DNA of 64,000 bases from Pseudomonas taiwanensis (GTDB taxonomy: Bacteria; Pseudomonadota; Gammaproteobacteria; Pseudomonadales; Pseudomonadaceae): NCBI RefSeq assembly GCF_013393345.1, contig NZ_QJRF01000071.1, positions 31,263 to 95,262 on the forward strand, written 5' to 3'. The notes beneath the pieces are model-generated. The model saw only the letters and a program-made list of their open reading frames with translations, made no database searches and had not been told where the DNA came from. The position numbers were made by a program, and so were the translations under genes. Of this stretch, positions 16,924-24,326 are shown one piece after another. The stretch's first letter is position 1. Each line of letters opens with the position of its first letter.

Positions 16924-16958
16924 GGCCCGGAGCCCACGTGCAGACTGGCACTCCGCCT

Positions 16959-16983
16959 GTTGGGTTTCGTTCCTCTACCCAAC
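16959..16983. repeat. Short intergenic hairpin (TGGGTnTCG..ACCCA family)
   Basis: GTTGGGT and ACCCAAC arms flank TTCGTTCCTCT, between cobN and the convergent yihY-like gene. The arms and loop resemble the hairpin at 21266-21292, so the two look like copies of one small repeat. There is no T-run on either side. Confidence 0.55.
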
Positions 16984-17877
16984 CTACTGGGGCGCGTGTT
17001 CCTCGTCCGGGTTGCGCTCGCCGGGCTCCTTGCCCTCCCGCGACATGTGTTCGATCACTGCATTGAGCTCGGCGCCCAGCAACAGCACCGCCGATGAGAT
17101 GTAGAGATAAAGCAGCAGGATGATGATCGCGCCGATGCTGCCGTACATGGCGTTGTAGGTGGCGTAGTTCTTCGCGTAATAGCTGAAACCCAGCGAGGCC
17201 AGCAGCCACACCAGCACGGACAGCACCGATCCCGGCGTAATGAAACGGAACTCCTGTTTCACATCCGGCAGCAGGTAGTACAGCGCGGCCACCACCATCA
17301 TCAGCAGCAGTACCGCGACGGGAATGCGCAGCCACTCCCAGAGCACGACCATCACCGCCTCGATGCCCAACTGCCCGGCCAGCCAGTTGATCACCTGTGG
17401 GCCCGTCACCATCAACGCCGCGGCCGTCAGGAGGAAAATCGCAACCCCAATGGTGTAAAGCAGCGAGAGTGGAATGCGCTTCCATGCCGGACGCGATTCC
17501 TCGACGAAGTACGCGCGGTTCATCGCGTCCATGCTGAATCGGATGGCCGAGGAGGATGACCAGAGCGCCACCACCACCCCCACGGAAAAGAGCCCCGGTT
17601 TCTGCGTCTGCAGCAGTTCGATGACGGGTTGCACCATAGCCATGGCATCTGCGGGCAGCACCAGCGATGCCTGGATCTGCAGCCACTCGAAGAACTCCGG
17701 CAAATGAAGGAAGCCGATCAGCGCGATGAGCAGCAGCAGGAAGGGAAACAACGAGAAGAATGCCTGGAACGCCAGCGCCGATGCATAGGTCGGGAGTTCG
17801 TCACTCATGAACTCTTTCAACGTGCGAACGACGATGGTGCGCCAACTCACGTTGTCCAGCCGCAGGAAACGGAACAT
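16984..17877 (-). CDS. YihY/BrkB-family inner-membrane protein
   Basis: A 297-residue membrane protein with about six helices and the family-typical SALAFQAFFSLFPFLLLLIALIG near residue 35 and LWSSSSAIRFSMDAMNRAY near residue 105. The family was once called RNase BN in error; its true function is unknown. It sits between cobN and the DAHP synthase gene and has no obvious tie to B12. The soluble tail is short and acidic (GERNPDEEHAPQ). Confidence 0.9.
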   Translation of the reverse strand: MFRFLRLDNVSWRTIVVRTLKEFMSDELPTYASALAFQAFFSLFPFLLLLIALIGFLHLPEFFEWLQIQASLVLPADAMAMVQPVIELLQTQKPGLFSVGVVVALWSSSSAIRFSMDAMNRAYFVEESRPAWKRIPLSLLYTIGVAIFLLTAAALMVTGPQVINWLAGQLGIEAVMVVLWEWLRIPVAVLLLMMVVAALYYLLPDVKQEFRFITPGSVLSVLVWLLASLGFSYYAKNYATYNAMYGSIGAIIILLLYLYISSAVLLLGAELNAVIEHMSREGKEPGERNPDEEHAPQ

Positions 17878-17996
17878 GGGTGGTCTCGCTCTTCCTCTCC
17901 CTTGTCAGCCAGTGGACGGGCGCGACCGCTGGGTAGTTCAAGTCGAAAGCTGGCGGGCCACTGAGCCCCCCCAGCTTGAGCGAGATTGTCGTGAGG

Positions 17997-19088
17997 TTAT
18001 GACCGCAAACGGGCCGCCGCTTCGCGGAGGATGGCCTCGGTACCCTTCCAGCCCAGGCAGCCATCGGTGATCGAAACCCCGTAGCGCAAATCGCAGGACA
18101 GCGACTGCGCACCATCGAACAGGTGGCTCTCGATCATCACCCCGCGCAGGGCGTTCTGTCCGGCCAGACGCTGGTCGATCACGTCTTCCAGTACTGCCGG
18201 CTGGCGCAGCGGGTCCTTGCCACTGTTGGCATGACTGCAATCGACCAGGATGCGCGGCGCGATACCGAGCTTCTCAAGTCCCTCGCGAGCCGCCTGCACG
18301 CTGGCCGCGTCATGGTTGGGGCCCTTGTGGCCGCCGCGCAGTACCAGGTGGGTATCCGCATTGCCGGCGGTCTGCACCAGCGACGGACGCCCTTCGTCAT
18401 TGATGCCGAAATGCTGGTGGGCATGGGCGGCCGAGCGCATGGCGTCGGTGGCGATGCCGAGGCTGCCGTCGGTTCCGTTCTTGAAGCCCACCGGCAGGTC
18501 CAGGCCGCTGACCATCTCGCGGTGGATCTGCGACTCGCTGGTGCGCGCACCGATGGCAGCCCAGCTCAGCAGATCGTCCAGGTAGCCGGCTACCAGCGGT
18601 TGCAGCAGCTCGGTCGCGACCGGCAGGCCCAGCTCGGCCATTTCCAGCATCAGCCGACGGCTTAGCGCCAACCCTTCCACCATGTCGCCACTGCCGTCCA
18701 GATGCGGATCGTAGACCAGGCCCTTCCAGCCCACGGTGGTGCGCGGCTTCTCGACGTAGGCGCGCATCACCAGCAGCAGCTGGTCACTGACTTCAGGCGC
18801 CAGGGCGGCGAGACGCCGGGCGTAGTCGAGGGCGGATTCCGGATCGTGGATGGAACAGGGACCGACCACCACCAGCAGGCGCGAATCCTCGCCATCCAGC
18901 ACGGCTCGCACGGCCTCGCGCTGGGCGCGGATCTGGCGGGCGAGCTCATGGGTCAGCGGCAGGCGCTGGCGCAATTCGGCGGGGGTGGGCAGCGGCTGGG
19001 TGCTGCGCGATGGAGAAAGGGCGGCTTCCAGCGCAATGGCGTGGAGCGGCTGTACGGCAGTGGGCAGAACGGAAACGGACGAATTCAT
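17997..19088 (-). CDS. 3-deoxy-7-phosphoheptulonate (DAHP) synthase, class I
   Basis: Catalyses the first step of aromatic amino-acid synthesis (PEP + erythrose-4-phosphate to DAHP). The 363-residue protein shows VVVGPCSIHDPESALDYA (metal-binding Cys), RAYVEKPRTTVGWKG, the GLDLPVGFKNGTDG lysine region and IESHLFDGAQ of the AroF/G/H class. The ATG at 19088 is preferred over 19097, since GAGGA lies 8 bp before it and itself overlaps the first ATG. The gene has a leader with two aromatic-rich mini-ORFs and a terminator, which suggests control by aromatic amino-acid supply. Isoenzyme type is not decided. Confidence 0.95.
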   Translation of the reverse strand: MNSSVSVLPTAVQPLHAIALEAALSPSRSTQPLPTPAELRQRLPLTHELARQIRAQREAVRAVLDGEDSRLLVVVGPCSIHDPESALDYARRLAALAPEVSDQLLLVMRAYVEKPRTTVGWKGLVYDPHLDGSGDMVEGLALSRRLMLEMAELGLPVATELLQPLVAGYLDDLLSWAAIGARTSESQIHREMVSGLDLPVGFKNGTDGSLGIATDAMRSAAHAHQHFGINDEGRPSLVQTAGNADTHLVLRGGHKGPNHDAASVQAAREGLEKLGIAPRILVDCSHANSGKDPLRQPAVLEDVIDQRLAGQNALRGVMIESHLFDGAQSLSCDLRYGVSITDGCLGWKGTEAILREAAARLRS

Positions 19089-19130
19089 GACTGGCATCCT
19101 CAGCCGGCGCGGCTCGATCCGCGCGCGGCG

Positions 19131-19232
19131 CTATCTGGGTGTTCGATTCAAAGGTGTCTGAGCGGTGCTGGAACGGCTAAATCGCCAGTCGGAGTTGCGG
19201 TAATAGGTCTGGTAGGTGCGATAGCTGATCAT
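19131..19232 (-). CDS. Second aromatic-rich leader mini-ORF before DAHP synthase
   Basis: A 33-codon ORF, MISYRTYQTYYRNSDWRFSR..., with four Tyr, one Trp and one Phe within its first 18 residues. A ribosome site GAGGA stands 7 bp before the ATG. It lies after the leader terminator and ends about 42 bp before the DAHP synthase start. The composition suggests a regulatory leader peptide, but no T-run terminator follows it. It could instead be a small protein; conservation would decide. Confidence 0.5.
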   Translation of the reverse strand: MISYRTYQTYYRNSDWRFSRSSTAQTPLNRTPR

Positions 19233-19272
19233 GGTGCGATCCTCGAATTTCATGTGTTTGGCCTTGTGGGCC

Positions 19273-19313
19273 GGAAAATAAAAACCCCCGGTCGGGTTGC
19301 CGACCGGGGGTTT
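19273..19313 (-). terminator. Intrinsic terminator (candidate attenuator) in the DAHP synthase leader
   Basis: On the minus strand: arms CCCCCGGTCGG and CCGACCGGGGG (19310-19300 and 19295-19285), loop CAAC, then TTTTTATTTTCC. It lies 50 bp after the stop of the first leader ORF and about 185 bp before the structural gene, so transcription of that gene must pass it. Confidence 0.9.
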
Positions 19314-19362
19314 CGTGGAGCTTCGGTGGCGACCCTGCTGGAGTGGGCCGCCTGATTGGGTA

Positions 19363-19482
19363 TCAGGCCAGCCCGTGGCTAAACCAATACCCATAGAAAT
19401 AGCTGACCGCAGCGGCCACACGCACACGCGCCTGGGCCTTGGCCGGGCGAGCGATGAGCGAAGTGGAAGCGAGTTGCGGCAT
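19363..19482 (-). CDS. Aromatic leader peptide of DAHP synthase gene (attenuator)
   Basis: A 39-residue ORF with a strong ribosome site (GGAGA, 5 bp before ATG). It begins MPQLASTSLIARPAKAQARV and carries YFYGYWF at residues 28-34: three Tyr, two Phe, one Trp in seven codons. The stop is followed by a small hairpin (CCTGAT/ATCAGG), and GGGTAT in the regulatory codons is complementary to ATACCC right after the stop. The terminator comes next. This is the classic layout of ribosome-mediated attenuation. Confidence 0.75.
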   Translation of the reverse strand: MPQLASTSLIARPAKAQARVRVAAAVSYFYGYWFSHGLA

Positions 19483-19508
19483 GACAATCTCCAAAGCGAA
19501 TGCTGGCT

Positions 19509-19537
19509 AACCTACTGCATCGCCGCGTGCCGTTCAA
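19509..19537 (-). promoter_or_regulatory. Sigma-70-like promoter for the leader and DAHP synthase
   Basis: TTGAAC (19537-19532), a 17-bp spacer and TAGGTT (19514-19509) on the minus strand. The expected start, near 19502, is about 20 nt before the leader ATG, which suits an attenuator transcript. Confidence 0.55.
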
Positions 19538-19604
19538 TCACTGATTTCTATCGGCTGCCCCAGGCTTTCGCTACCATGCCCGCCAGGCACCGCAGGACAC
19601 AGCC

Positions 19605-20606
19605 ATGACCGAGATCCCCCACTTCCCCTTGAGCGCCGTCGTCGGTTCCGACGAACTGAAGCTGGCGCTTTACCTGGCCGCCATCGACCCCGCCATTGGC
19701 GGTGTGCTGATCGAAGGCCCGCGTGGCATGGCCAAGTCCACCCTGGCCCGGGGCATCGCCGACCTGCTGCCGGACGCCGACTTCGTCACCCTACCCCTGG
19801 GTGCCAGCGAAGAGCGCATCGTCGGCACCCTGGACCTGGACGCCGCCCTCGGCGAAGGCCGCGCGCGCTTCTCCCCCGGTGTGCTGGCGAAGGCCCACGG
19901 CGGCGTGCTCTATGTGGATGAAGTAAACCTGCTGCCCGACCACCTGGTGGACCTGCTGCTGGATGTGGCCGCCAGCGGCGTGAACCAGGTGGAGCGTGAC
20001 GGCATCTCCCATCGCCACCCGGCGCGTTTCGTACTGATCGGCACCATGAACCCCGAGGAAGGTGAACTGCGCCCACAACTGCTGGACCGCTTCGGCCTCA
20101 AGGTGCTGCAGAACGGCCAGCCGCAGCCGGCCGAACGCGCCGAGATCGTCCGTCGTCGTCTGGCCTTCGATGCCGATCCGCAAGCCTTCATCGCCCGCTG
20201 GAGTGGCGAGCAACAGGCCCTGGCCCAGCGCTGTCAGGATGCCCGCGCACGCGTGCCCGGCATTCCGTTGGACGACACCGCCCTCGACGAAATCGCCCGG
20301 CGCTGCTTCGCCGCTGGCGTCGACGGCCTGCGCGCCGACCTGGTCTGGCTGCGCGCCGCGCGTGCCCATGCCGCCTGGCGCGGCGCTGCTCAGATCGATG
20401 CAGTAGACATCGATGCCGTCGAGCACTTCGCCCTCGCCCACCGTCGTACCCACATTCCGCCGACCGCCGCGCAGCCACCGCAATCGCCGCCCGCCGGCTC
20501 GCAATCCGAGCCATCCGCTGGCGAAGGCCAGTGGGGCGAACTGCCTGCCCAGGCAGTCCCCATGGGAGAGCGGCGCGACCTGCCGCGCTGGCCAAAAAAG
20601 CCCTGA
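19605..20606 (+). CDS. ChlI-like AAA+ chelatase subunit
   Basis: A 333-residue AAA+ ATPase of the Mg-chelatase I class: Walker [10 protein letters not shown] near residue 38, [16 protein letters not shown], Walker [19 protein letters not shown], and [17 protein letters not shown] (sensor and arginine-finger region). Near cobN it probably powers cobalt insertion together with the VWA protein, replacing CobS. The C-terminal 60 residues are Pro/Gln/Ser-rich linker. It is divergent from the DAHP synthase leader. Confidence 0.9.
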   Translation: MTEIPHFPLSAVVGSDELKLALYLAAIDPAIGGVLIEGPRGMAKSTLARGIADLLPDADFVTLPLGASEERIVGTLDLDAALGEGRARFSPGVLAKAHGGVLYVDEVNLLPDHLVDLLLDVAASGVNQVERDGISHRHPARFVLIGTMNPEEGELRPQLLDRFGLKVLQNGQPQPAERAEIVRRRLAFDADPQAFIARWSGEQQALAQRCQDARARVPGIPLDDTALDEIARRCFAAGVDGLRADLVWLRAARAHAAWRGAAQIDAVDIDAVEHFALAHRRTHIPPTAAQPPQSPPAGSQSEPSAGEGQWGELPAQAVPMGERRDLPRWPKKP

Positions 20607-21262
20607 GCATCCGCCCACGCACGGTCACAGGGGCGGGTGCCCGGCCCAGACCCGGCACTCTCGGCAACGGTCGTAGTGGCGCTCGCCGTGCGGGTACCGA
20701 TGGCGCCATCCAGTGGCTGCCCACGCTCCTGCGTGGCCGCCCGCGCAAGGCCGCCGACCTGGTGCGCGCGCCGCGCAGCCAGCGTCCTGACCAGCTCTGG
20801 CTGGTGGTGGTGGATGCCTCCGCCTCCACCCGCCGCCACGGCGCCCTGGCCCAGGCCAAGGGATTGCTGGCCGGTGTCTTCGAAGCCGCCTACCGCCAAC
20901 GTGCTCGCCTCGCGGTGCTCCACGCCACCGGCTGCCAACCCCAATGGCTCTGGCAGGGCCAGAAAGCCTCTCCCTCCCTGCATTACTGGCTCGCCGAACT
21001 CGGCGCCGGCGGTGGTACGCCCGTCATCGAAGCGCTGCAGCAATCCGCCCACTGGCTGGCGCGCCGGCAGCGGCAGAAGCCGGCCGAGGAACAGCGTTTG
21101 CTGGTGCTCACCGATGGGCGAATGAAGGACTGGTCGTCATTGCAACCACCGGGTTGCCCGACGTTGCTGGTGGATATTGAAAGCGGGCCGATTCGACTGG
21201 GGCGGGCGAAGAAGCTGGCGGCAGAGTTGGGGGCGGAGTACCGGGTGATTTCCGAGCTGTGA
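20531..21262 (+). CDS. VWA-domain chelatase-like protein (ChlD C-terminal type)
   Basis: A von Willebrand A domain with the MIDAS motif DASAS near residue 95, a later Thr in [10 protein letters not shown] and Asp in [11 protein letters not shown]. Acts as the ChlD/CobT-like partner of the AAA+ subunit. The start is uncertain: GTG at 20531 overlaps the previous gene by 76 bp. A start near its stop would need CTG (20603), and no ATG, GTG or TTG lies in frame between them that keeps the conserved [11 protein letters not shown] region. Confidence 0.82.
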   Translation: MGRTACPGSPHGRAARPAALAKKALSIRPRTVTGAGARPRPGTLGNGRSGARRAGTDGAIQWLPTLLRGRPRKAADLVRAPRSQRPDQLWLVVVDASASTRRHGALAQAKGLLAGVFEAAYRQRARLAVLHATGCQPQWLWQGQKASPSLHYWLAELGAGGGTPVIEALQQSAHWLARRQRQKPAEEQRLLVLTDGRMKDWSSLQPPGCPTLLVDIESGPIRLGRAKKLAAELGAEYRVISEL

Positions 21263-21265
21263 GTC

Positions 21266-21292
21266 GATGGGTATCGTTTCACTCCACCCATC
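21266..21292. repeat. Short intergenic hairpin, second copy
   Basis: GATGGGT and ACCCATC flank ATCGTTTCACTCC, between the VWA gene and the convergent ferredoxin-like gene. Same pattern as 16959-16983 and followed likewise by CCTAC or a close variant. Confidence 0.55.
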
Positions 21293-21309
21293 CTACGAAG
21301 TCGCCCCGG

Positions 21310-22017
21310 TCACGCCTTCATCAACATCTCCGGCACTTGCCGCTCTTCCACGATCCGCTCCTGCACCCAACGCAGCACCTCTTCTTCATCCCGAATGCGG
21401 TACCACTCCCCTTCCGGGTACAAGCTGGCGGAGGGGCCCTCGTCGCAGGGGAACTGGCACTGAGTGCGGGTGATGTGCACGCCACCTTCGCACTCCAGCT
21501 TGCCGGCAGCCTTGAGGGTTTCGCGTAGCTTTTTCCACAGCGGCAATGCACCCCGACGGGTGCAGCGCGGACCATTGCACAGCAGCAGGCGCCGGGCGTG
21601 GGGCGGGATGCAGGACCAGGAATGACTCTCCGGTAGCGCCGGCACATTCACGCAATCCAGATGCAGCTCACGGCGCTCGATCAGCGCACAGGCAGCGCCA
21701 GCCGGATCGCTGTCGAACTGGCCGAGCAGGCTGGCGACGAAGACGTGTTCGGGCGCCGCCAGAGCAGCCAGCTCGCTGCGCAGCCAATCCAAGTGCTGGG
21801 CCGAGGATTGCACTTCGAGATCGATCACCAGCAGCGAGCGCGGACTTTCCTGCGCTACCTGCCACAGGGCGTCGTGACCGGAAGCGGTGTCGACGATATC
21901 GGCCAGTGCCGACTCACCGCGCAGGGCCACTAGCTGGCGGCGAAACAGTTCAGCAAAGGAACCTTCGACAAGGTCCGGCCCGGCGAACAGCACGCGGGCG
22001 TAGGGTGTTGCAGTCAT
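21310..22017 (-). CDS. Thioredoxin-like [2Fe-2S] ferredoxin domain protein in the B12 cluster
   Basis: A 235-residue protein. The C-terminal half has CNGPRC and, 30-35 residues later, CQFPCDEGPSASLYPEGEWY, the spacing of thioredoxin-like [2Fe-2S] ferredoxins. The N-terminal half (GPDLVEGSFAELFRRQLVAL) is not a domain I recognise. The ATG at 22017 overlaps the cobK stop (ATGA), so it is coupled to cobK. It may supply electrons to a corrin-ring or cobalt reduction step; this is inference from position only. Confidence 0.78.
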   Translation of the reverse strand: MTATPYARVLFAGPDLVEGSFAELFRRQLVALRGESALADIVDTASGHDALWQVAQESPRSLLVIDLEVQSSAQHLDWLRSELAALAAPEHVFVASLLGQFDSDPAGAACALIERRELHLDCVNVPALPESHSWSCIPPHARRLLLCNGPRCTRRGALPLWKKLRETLKAAGKLECEGGVHITRTQCQFPCDEGPSASLYPEGEWYRIRDEEEVLRWVQERIVEERQVPEMLMKA

Positions 22018-22745
22018 GGTGTTTCCAGGTAGGTAGCGAGGGCCTGCCAAAGGCCTTCGACGGAATCGAACTCCCGGGCCACGGTGGGCAGGTCCGGGCG
22101 TTTGAGGATCAGTACCGGCAGCCCGAGCTCGCGGGCCACCTGCAACTTGGGTTCGGTGGACTGGCTGCCGCTGTTCTTGCTGATCAGCACATCGCTTTGC
22201 AGCCGCGCGAACAACTCGCGCTCGCCTTCGAGGCTGAACGGTCCACGCGCGCCGATCACCTCGAAGCGTTCGCCGGCGGGTTGCCCTTGCAGGCAGCGCA
22301 CGGTCCAGTGCTGCTGCGGCGGAATCTCGTGCAGGTGTTCCAGCGGCTCGCGGCCGAGGGTGAAAAAGGGGCGGCGAAAACCCTGCAGGGCTTCGATCAG
22401 TTCGGCCCAGTCGGGGACGTTGCGCCAGTCATCACCCGTGCCCGCCTGCCAGCCGGGACGGCGTAGCGCCCAGCAGGCAACACTGGCCAGCTCGGCAGCT
22501 GTCGCGGCGTTATGGCTGATCTGCGCGGCATAGGGATGGGTCGCGTCGACCAGCAGGCCGATGCCCTCTTCCTCGATGAAACGAGCCAACCCTTCCGCGC
22601 CGCCAAAACCGCCGACGCGCACCTGACAGTCGAGGTCGTCCGGCACCTTGCCAAGGCCAGCGAGGCTGTAGACATGCTCGGGGCCTAGACGTCGTGCCAG
22701 CGCCAGCGCCTCGGTGATGCCGCCCAGCAGCAGGATGCGCTTCAT
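22014..22745 (-). CDS. cobK: Precorrin-6A reductase CobK
   Basis: NADPH-dependent reduction of precorrin-6A to precorrin-6B. The 243-residue protein starts MKRILLLGGITEALALARRL and has the family's DATHPYAAQIS and SKNSGSQSTEPKLQVARELGLPV (near residues 195-217). A TTG at 22766 would extend it by seven residues and overlap the cobL stop (TTGA). The ATG at 22745 matches the family start. It sits between cobL and the ferredoxin-like gene. Confidence 0.94.
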   Translation of the reverse strand: MKRILLLGGITEALALARRLGPEHVYSLAGLGKVPDDLDCQVRVGGFGGAEGLARFIEEEGIGLLVDATHPYAAQISHNAATAAELASVACWALRRPGWQAGTGDDWRNVPDWAELIEALQGFRRPFFTLGREPLEHLHEIPPQQHWTVRCLQGQPAGERFEVIGARGPFSLEGERELFARLQSDVLISKNSGSQSTEPKLQVARELGLPVLILKRPDLPTVAREFDSVEGLWQALATYLETP

Positions 22746-22762
22746 CGTACGAGGGGAGGCAC

Positions 22763-23965
22763 TCAAGGCTTCACCACGTCGAGCAGCGTGATCGGCAGCG
22801 CCGAGCGCCAGGTATCGAAGCCACCCAGCGGCTGCGCCTGGGCAATGGCGATGCGCGTGAGCTCACCGCCGTGAGTCTCGCGGAAGGCCACCAGCATGGC
22901 TTCGCTTTGCAGGGTCACGGCATTGGCAATCAGACGGCCGCCAGGCTTGAGCTGGTTCCAGCAGGTCTCCAGCACGCCGGGTTCGGTGACGCCACCGCCG
23001 ATGAAGATGGCATCCGGAATGGGCAGTCCATCCAGCGCCAGCGGAGCCTGACCCGCCACCAGTTGCAGGCCGGGTACGCCGAGGGCGTCGCGGTTGTGAC
23101 GGATATGCGCCTGACGGCCTTCGTTGGCTTCGATGGCAATCGCCCGGCAGCTCGGGTGCGCGCGCATCCATTCGATGCCGATGGAACCGCAACCGGCGCC
23201 CACATCCCAGAGCATTTGGCCGGGGCGCGGCGCCAGGCGCGCCAGGGTGATGGCCCGGACGTCCCGCTTGGTGAGCTGTCCGTCATGGCGATAAGCGTCG
23301 TCCGGTAAACCGGTGGTCAGTGGCAGCGAGCGAGTGTCTTGGTCAGGTTGGACCTCGATGGCGACCAGGTTGAGCGCGGCAACCTCATCGAGGGACCAGT
23401 CGCTGGCGATGCCATCGAGGCGACGCTCCCGTTCACCACCAAGATGCTCCAGGACCACCAGGCGGCTGGGGCCATAGCCCGCCTCGACCAACAGGCTGGC
23501 AATGGCTGCCGGGCTACGGCCATCGTTGCTCAGCACCAGCAGGCGCGCCCCCTGATGCAGATGGGCATTGAGCGCCGCCAGGGGACGAGCGACGACCGAG
23601 AGCAAGGTCACGTCCTGCAATGGCCACCCCAGGCGAGCAGCTGCCAGGGAGTATGACGACGGCGCAGGAATCACCTGCATTTCTTCCGCCGCGACCTGTC
23701 GCGCCAGACTGGCACCGACGCCGAACAGCATGGGGTCGCCGCTGGCAAGGACGCAGACCGGCGTGCCGCGCTTCTCCAACACGGGCGCCAAGGAAAAGGG
23801 GCTTGGCCAGGGACTGCGGCGGGCGCTGATGCAACGCGGCAGCAGGTCGAGCTGGCGCGGTCCGCCGACCACCTCAACGGCTCCCAGCAAGGCACGGCGC
23901 GCAGCCTTGCCCAGGCCTGCGTAGCCGTCTTCACCTATCCCCACCACTGTCAGCCAGGGCTGCAT
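22763..23965 (-). CDS. cobL: Precorrin-6Y C5,15-methyltransferase (decarboxylating) CobL
   Basis: A 400-residue fusion of CbiE (N-terminal tetrapyrrole methylase, [19 protein letters not shown], about residues 1-200) and CbiT (C-terminal SAM methyltransferase, [21 protein letters not shown] near residue 245). It methylates C5 and C15 and removes the C12 acetate carboxyl. The frame stays open far upstream, but the ATG at 23965 gives the family N-terminus. It is divergent from cobG across a riboswitch region that belongs to the plus strand. Confidence 0.95.
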   Translation of the reverse strand: MQPWLTVVGIGEDGYAGLGKAARRALLGAVEVVGGPRQLDLLPRCISARRSPWPSPFSLAPVLEKRGTPVCVLASGDPMLFGVGASLARQVAAEEMQVIPAPSSYSLAAARLGWPLQDVTLLSVVARPLAALNAHLHQGARLLVLSNDGRSPAAIASLLVEAGYGPSRLVVLEHLGGERERRLDGIASDWSLDEVAALNLVAIEVQPDQDTRSLPLTTGLPDDAYRHDGQLTKRDVRAITLARLAPRPGQMLWDVGAGCGSIGIEWMRAHPSCRAIAIEANEGRQAHIRHNRDALGVPGLQLVAGQAPLALDGLPIPDAIFIGGGVTEPGVLETCWNQLKPGGRLIANAVTLQSEAMLVAFRETHGGELTRIAIAQAQPLGGFDTWRSALPITLLDVVKP

Positions 23966-24060
23966 TCGCTGTCCTCGATTCCGAAAAACGCCACAGACAT
24001 TCCGCTCCCGACAGGCAGCCTTTTCATAGGTCCGGGCAAAGCGGGCATAATAGCGCTCTT

Positions 24061-24226
24061 CATCGGTTGCCGGCGCGGCGCACAGTCGCTCCGGCTTAAA
24101 GGGAACACGGACAAACCGTGGCTGCCCCCGCAACTGTAAGCAGCGAGTCCATGCAATCGAGGTCACTGGGGAAACCCGGGAAGGCCGCAGTGGATGACGA
24201 CCTGCCAGCCAGGAGACCTGCCGGTG
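24061..24226 (+). promoter_or_regulatory. Cobalamin riboswitch controlling cobG-cobH-cobI-cobJ
   Basis: AAAGGGAACACGG, GTGGCTGCCCCCGCAACTGT (24118-24137), GGTCACTGGGGAAACCCGGGAAGGC and the B12 box CCAGCCAGGAGACCTGCC in order. CATCGG/CCGGTG can close P1. A -10-like CATAAT lies at 24047-24052. Downstream, GCATCGAGCGGG...ATCGATGC before the cobG start could be the expression hairpin. Confidence 0.93.
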
Positions 24227-24326
24227 AAACCAGTCGCGTGTGTACGCATCGAGCGGGGTGTATCGATGCAACGTTGTCCCTGAATCAGGGAACCGGGTCG
24301 CCGCGACGCCAACCATGGTGACCTGA

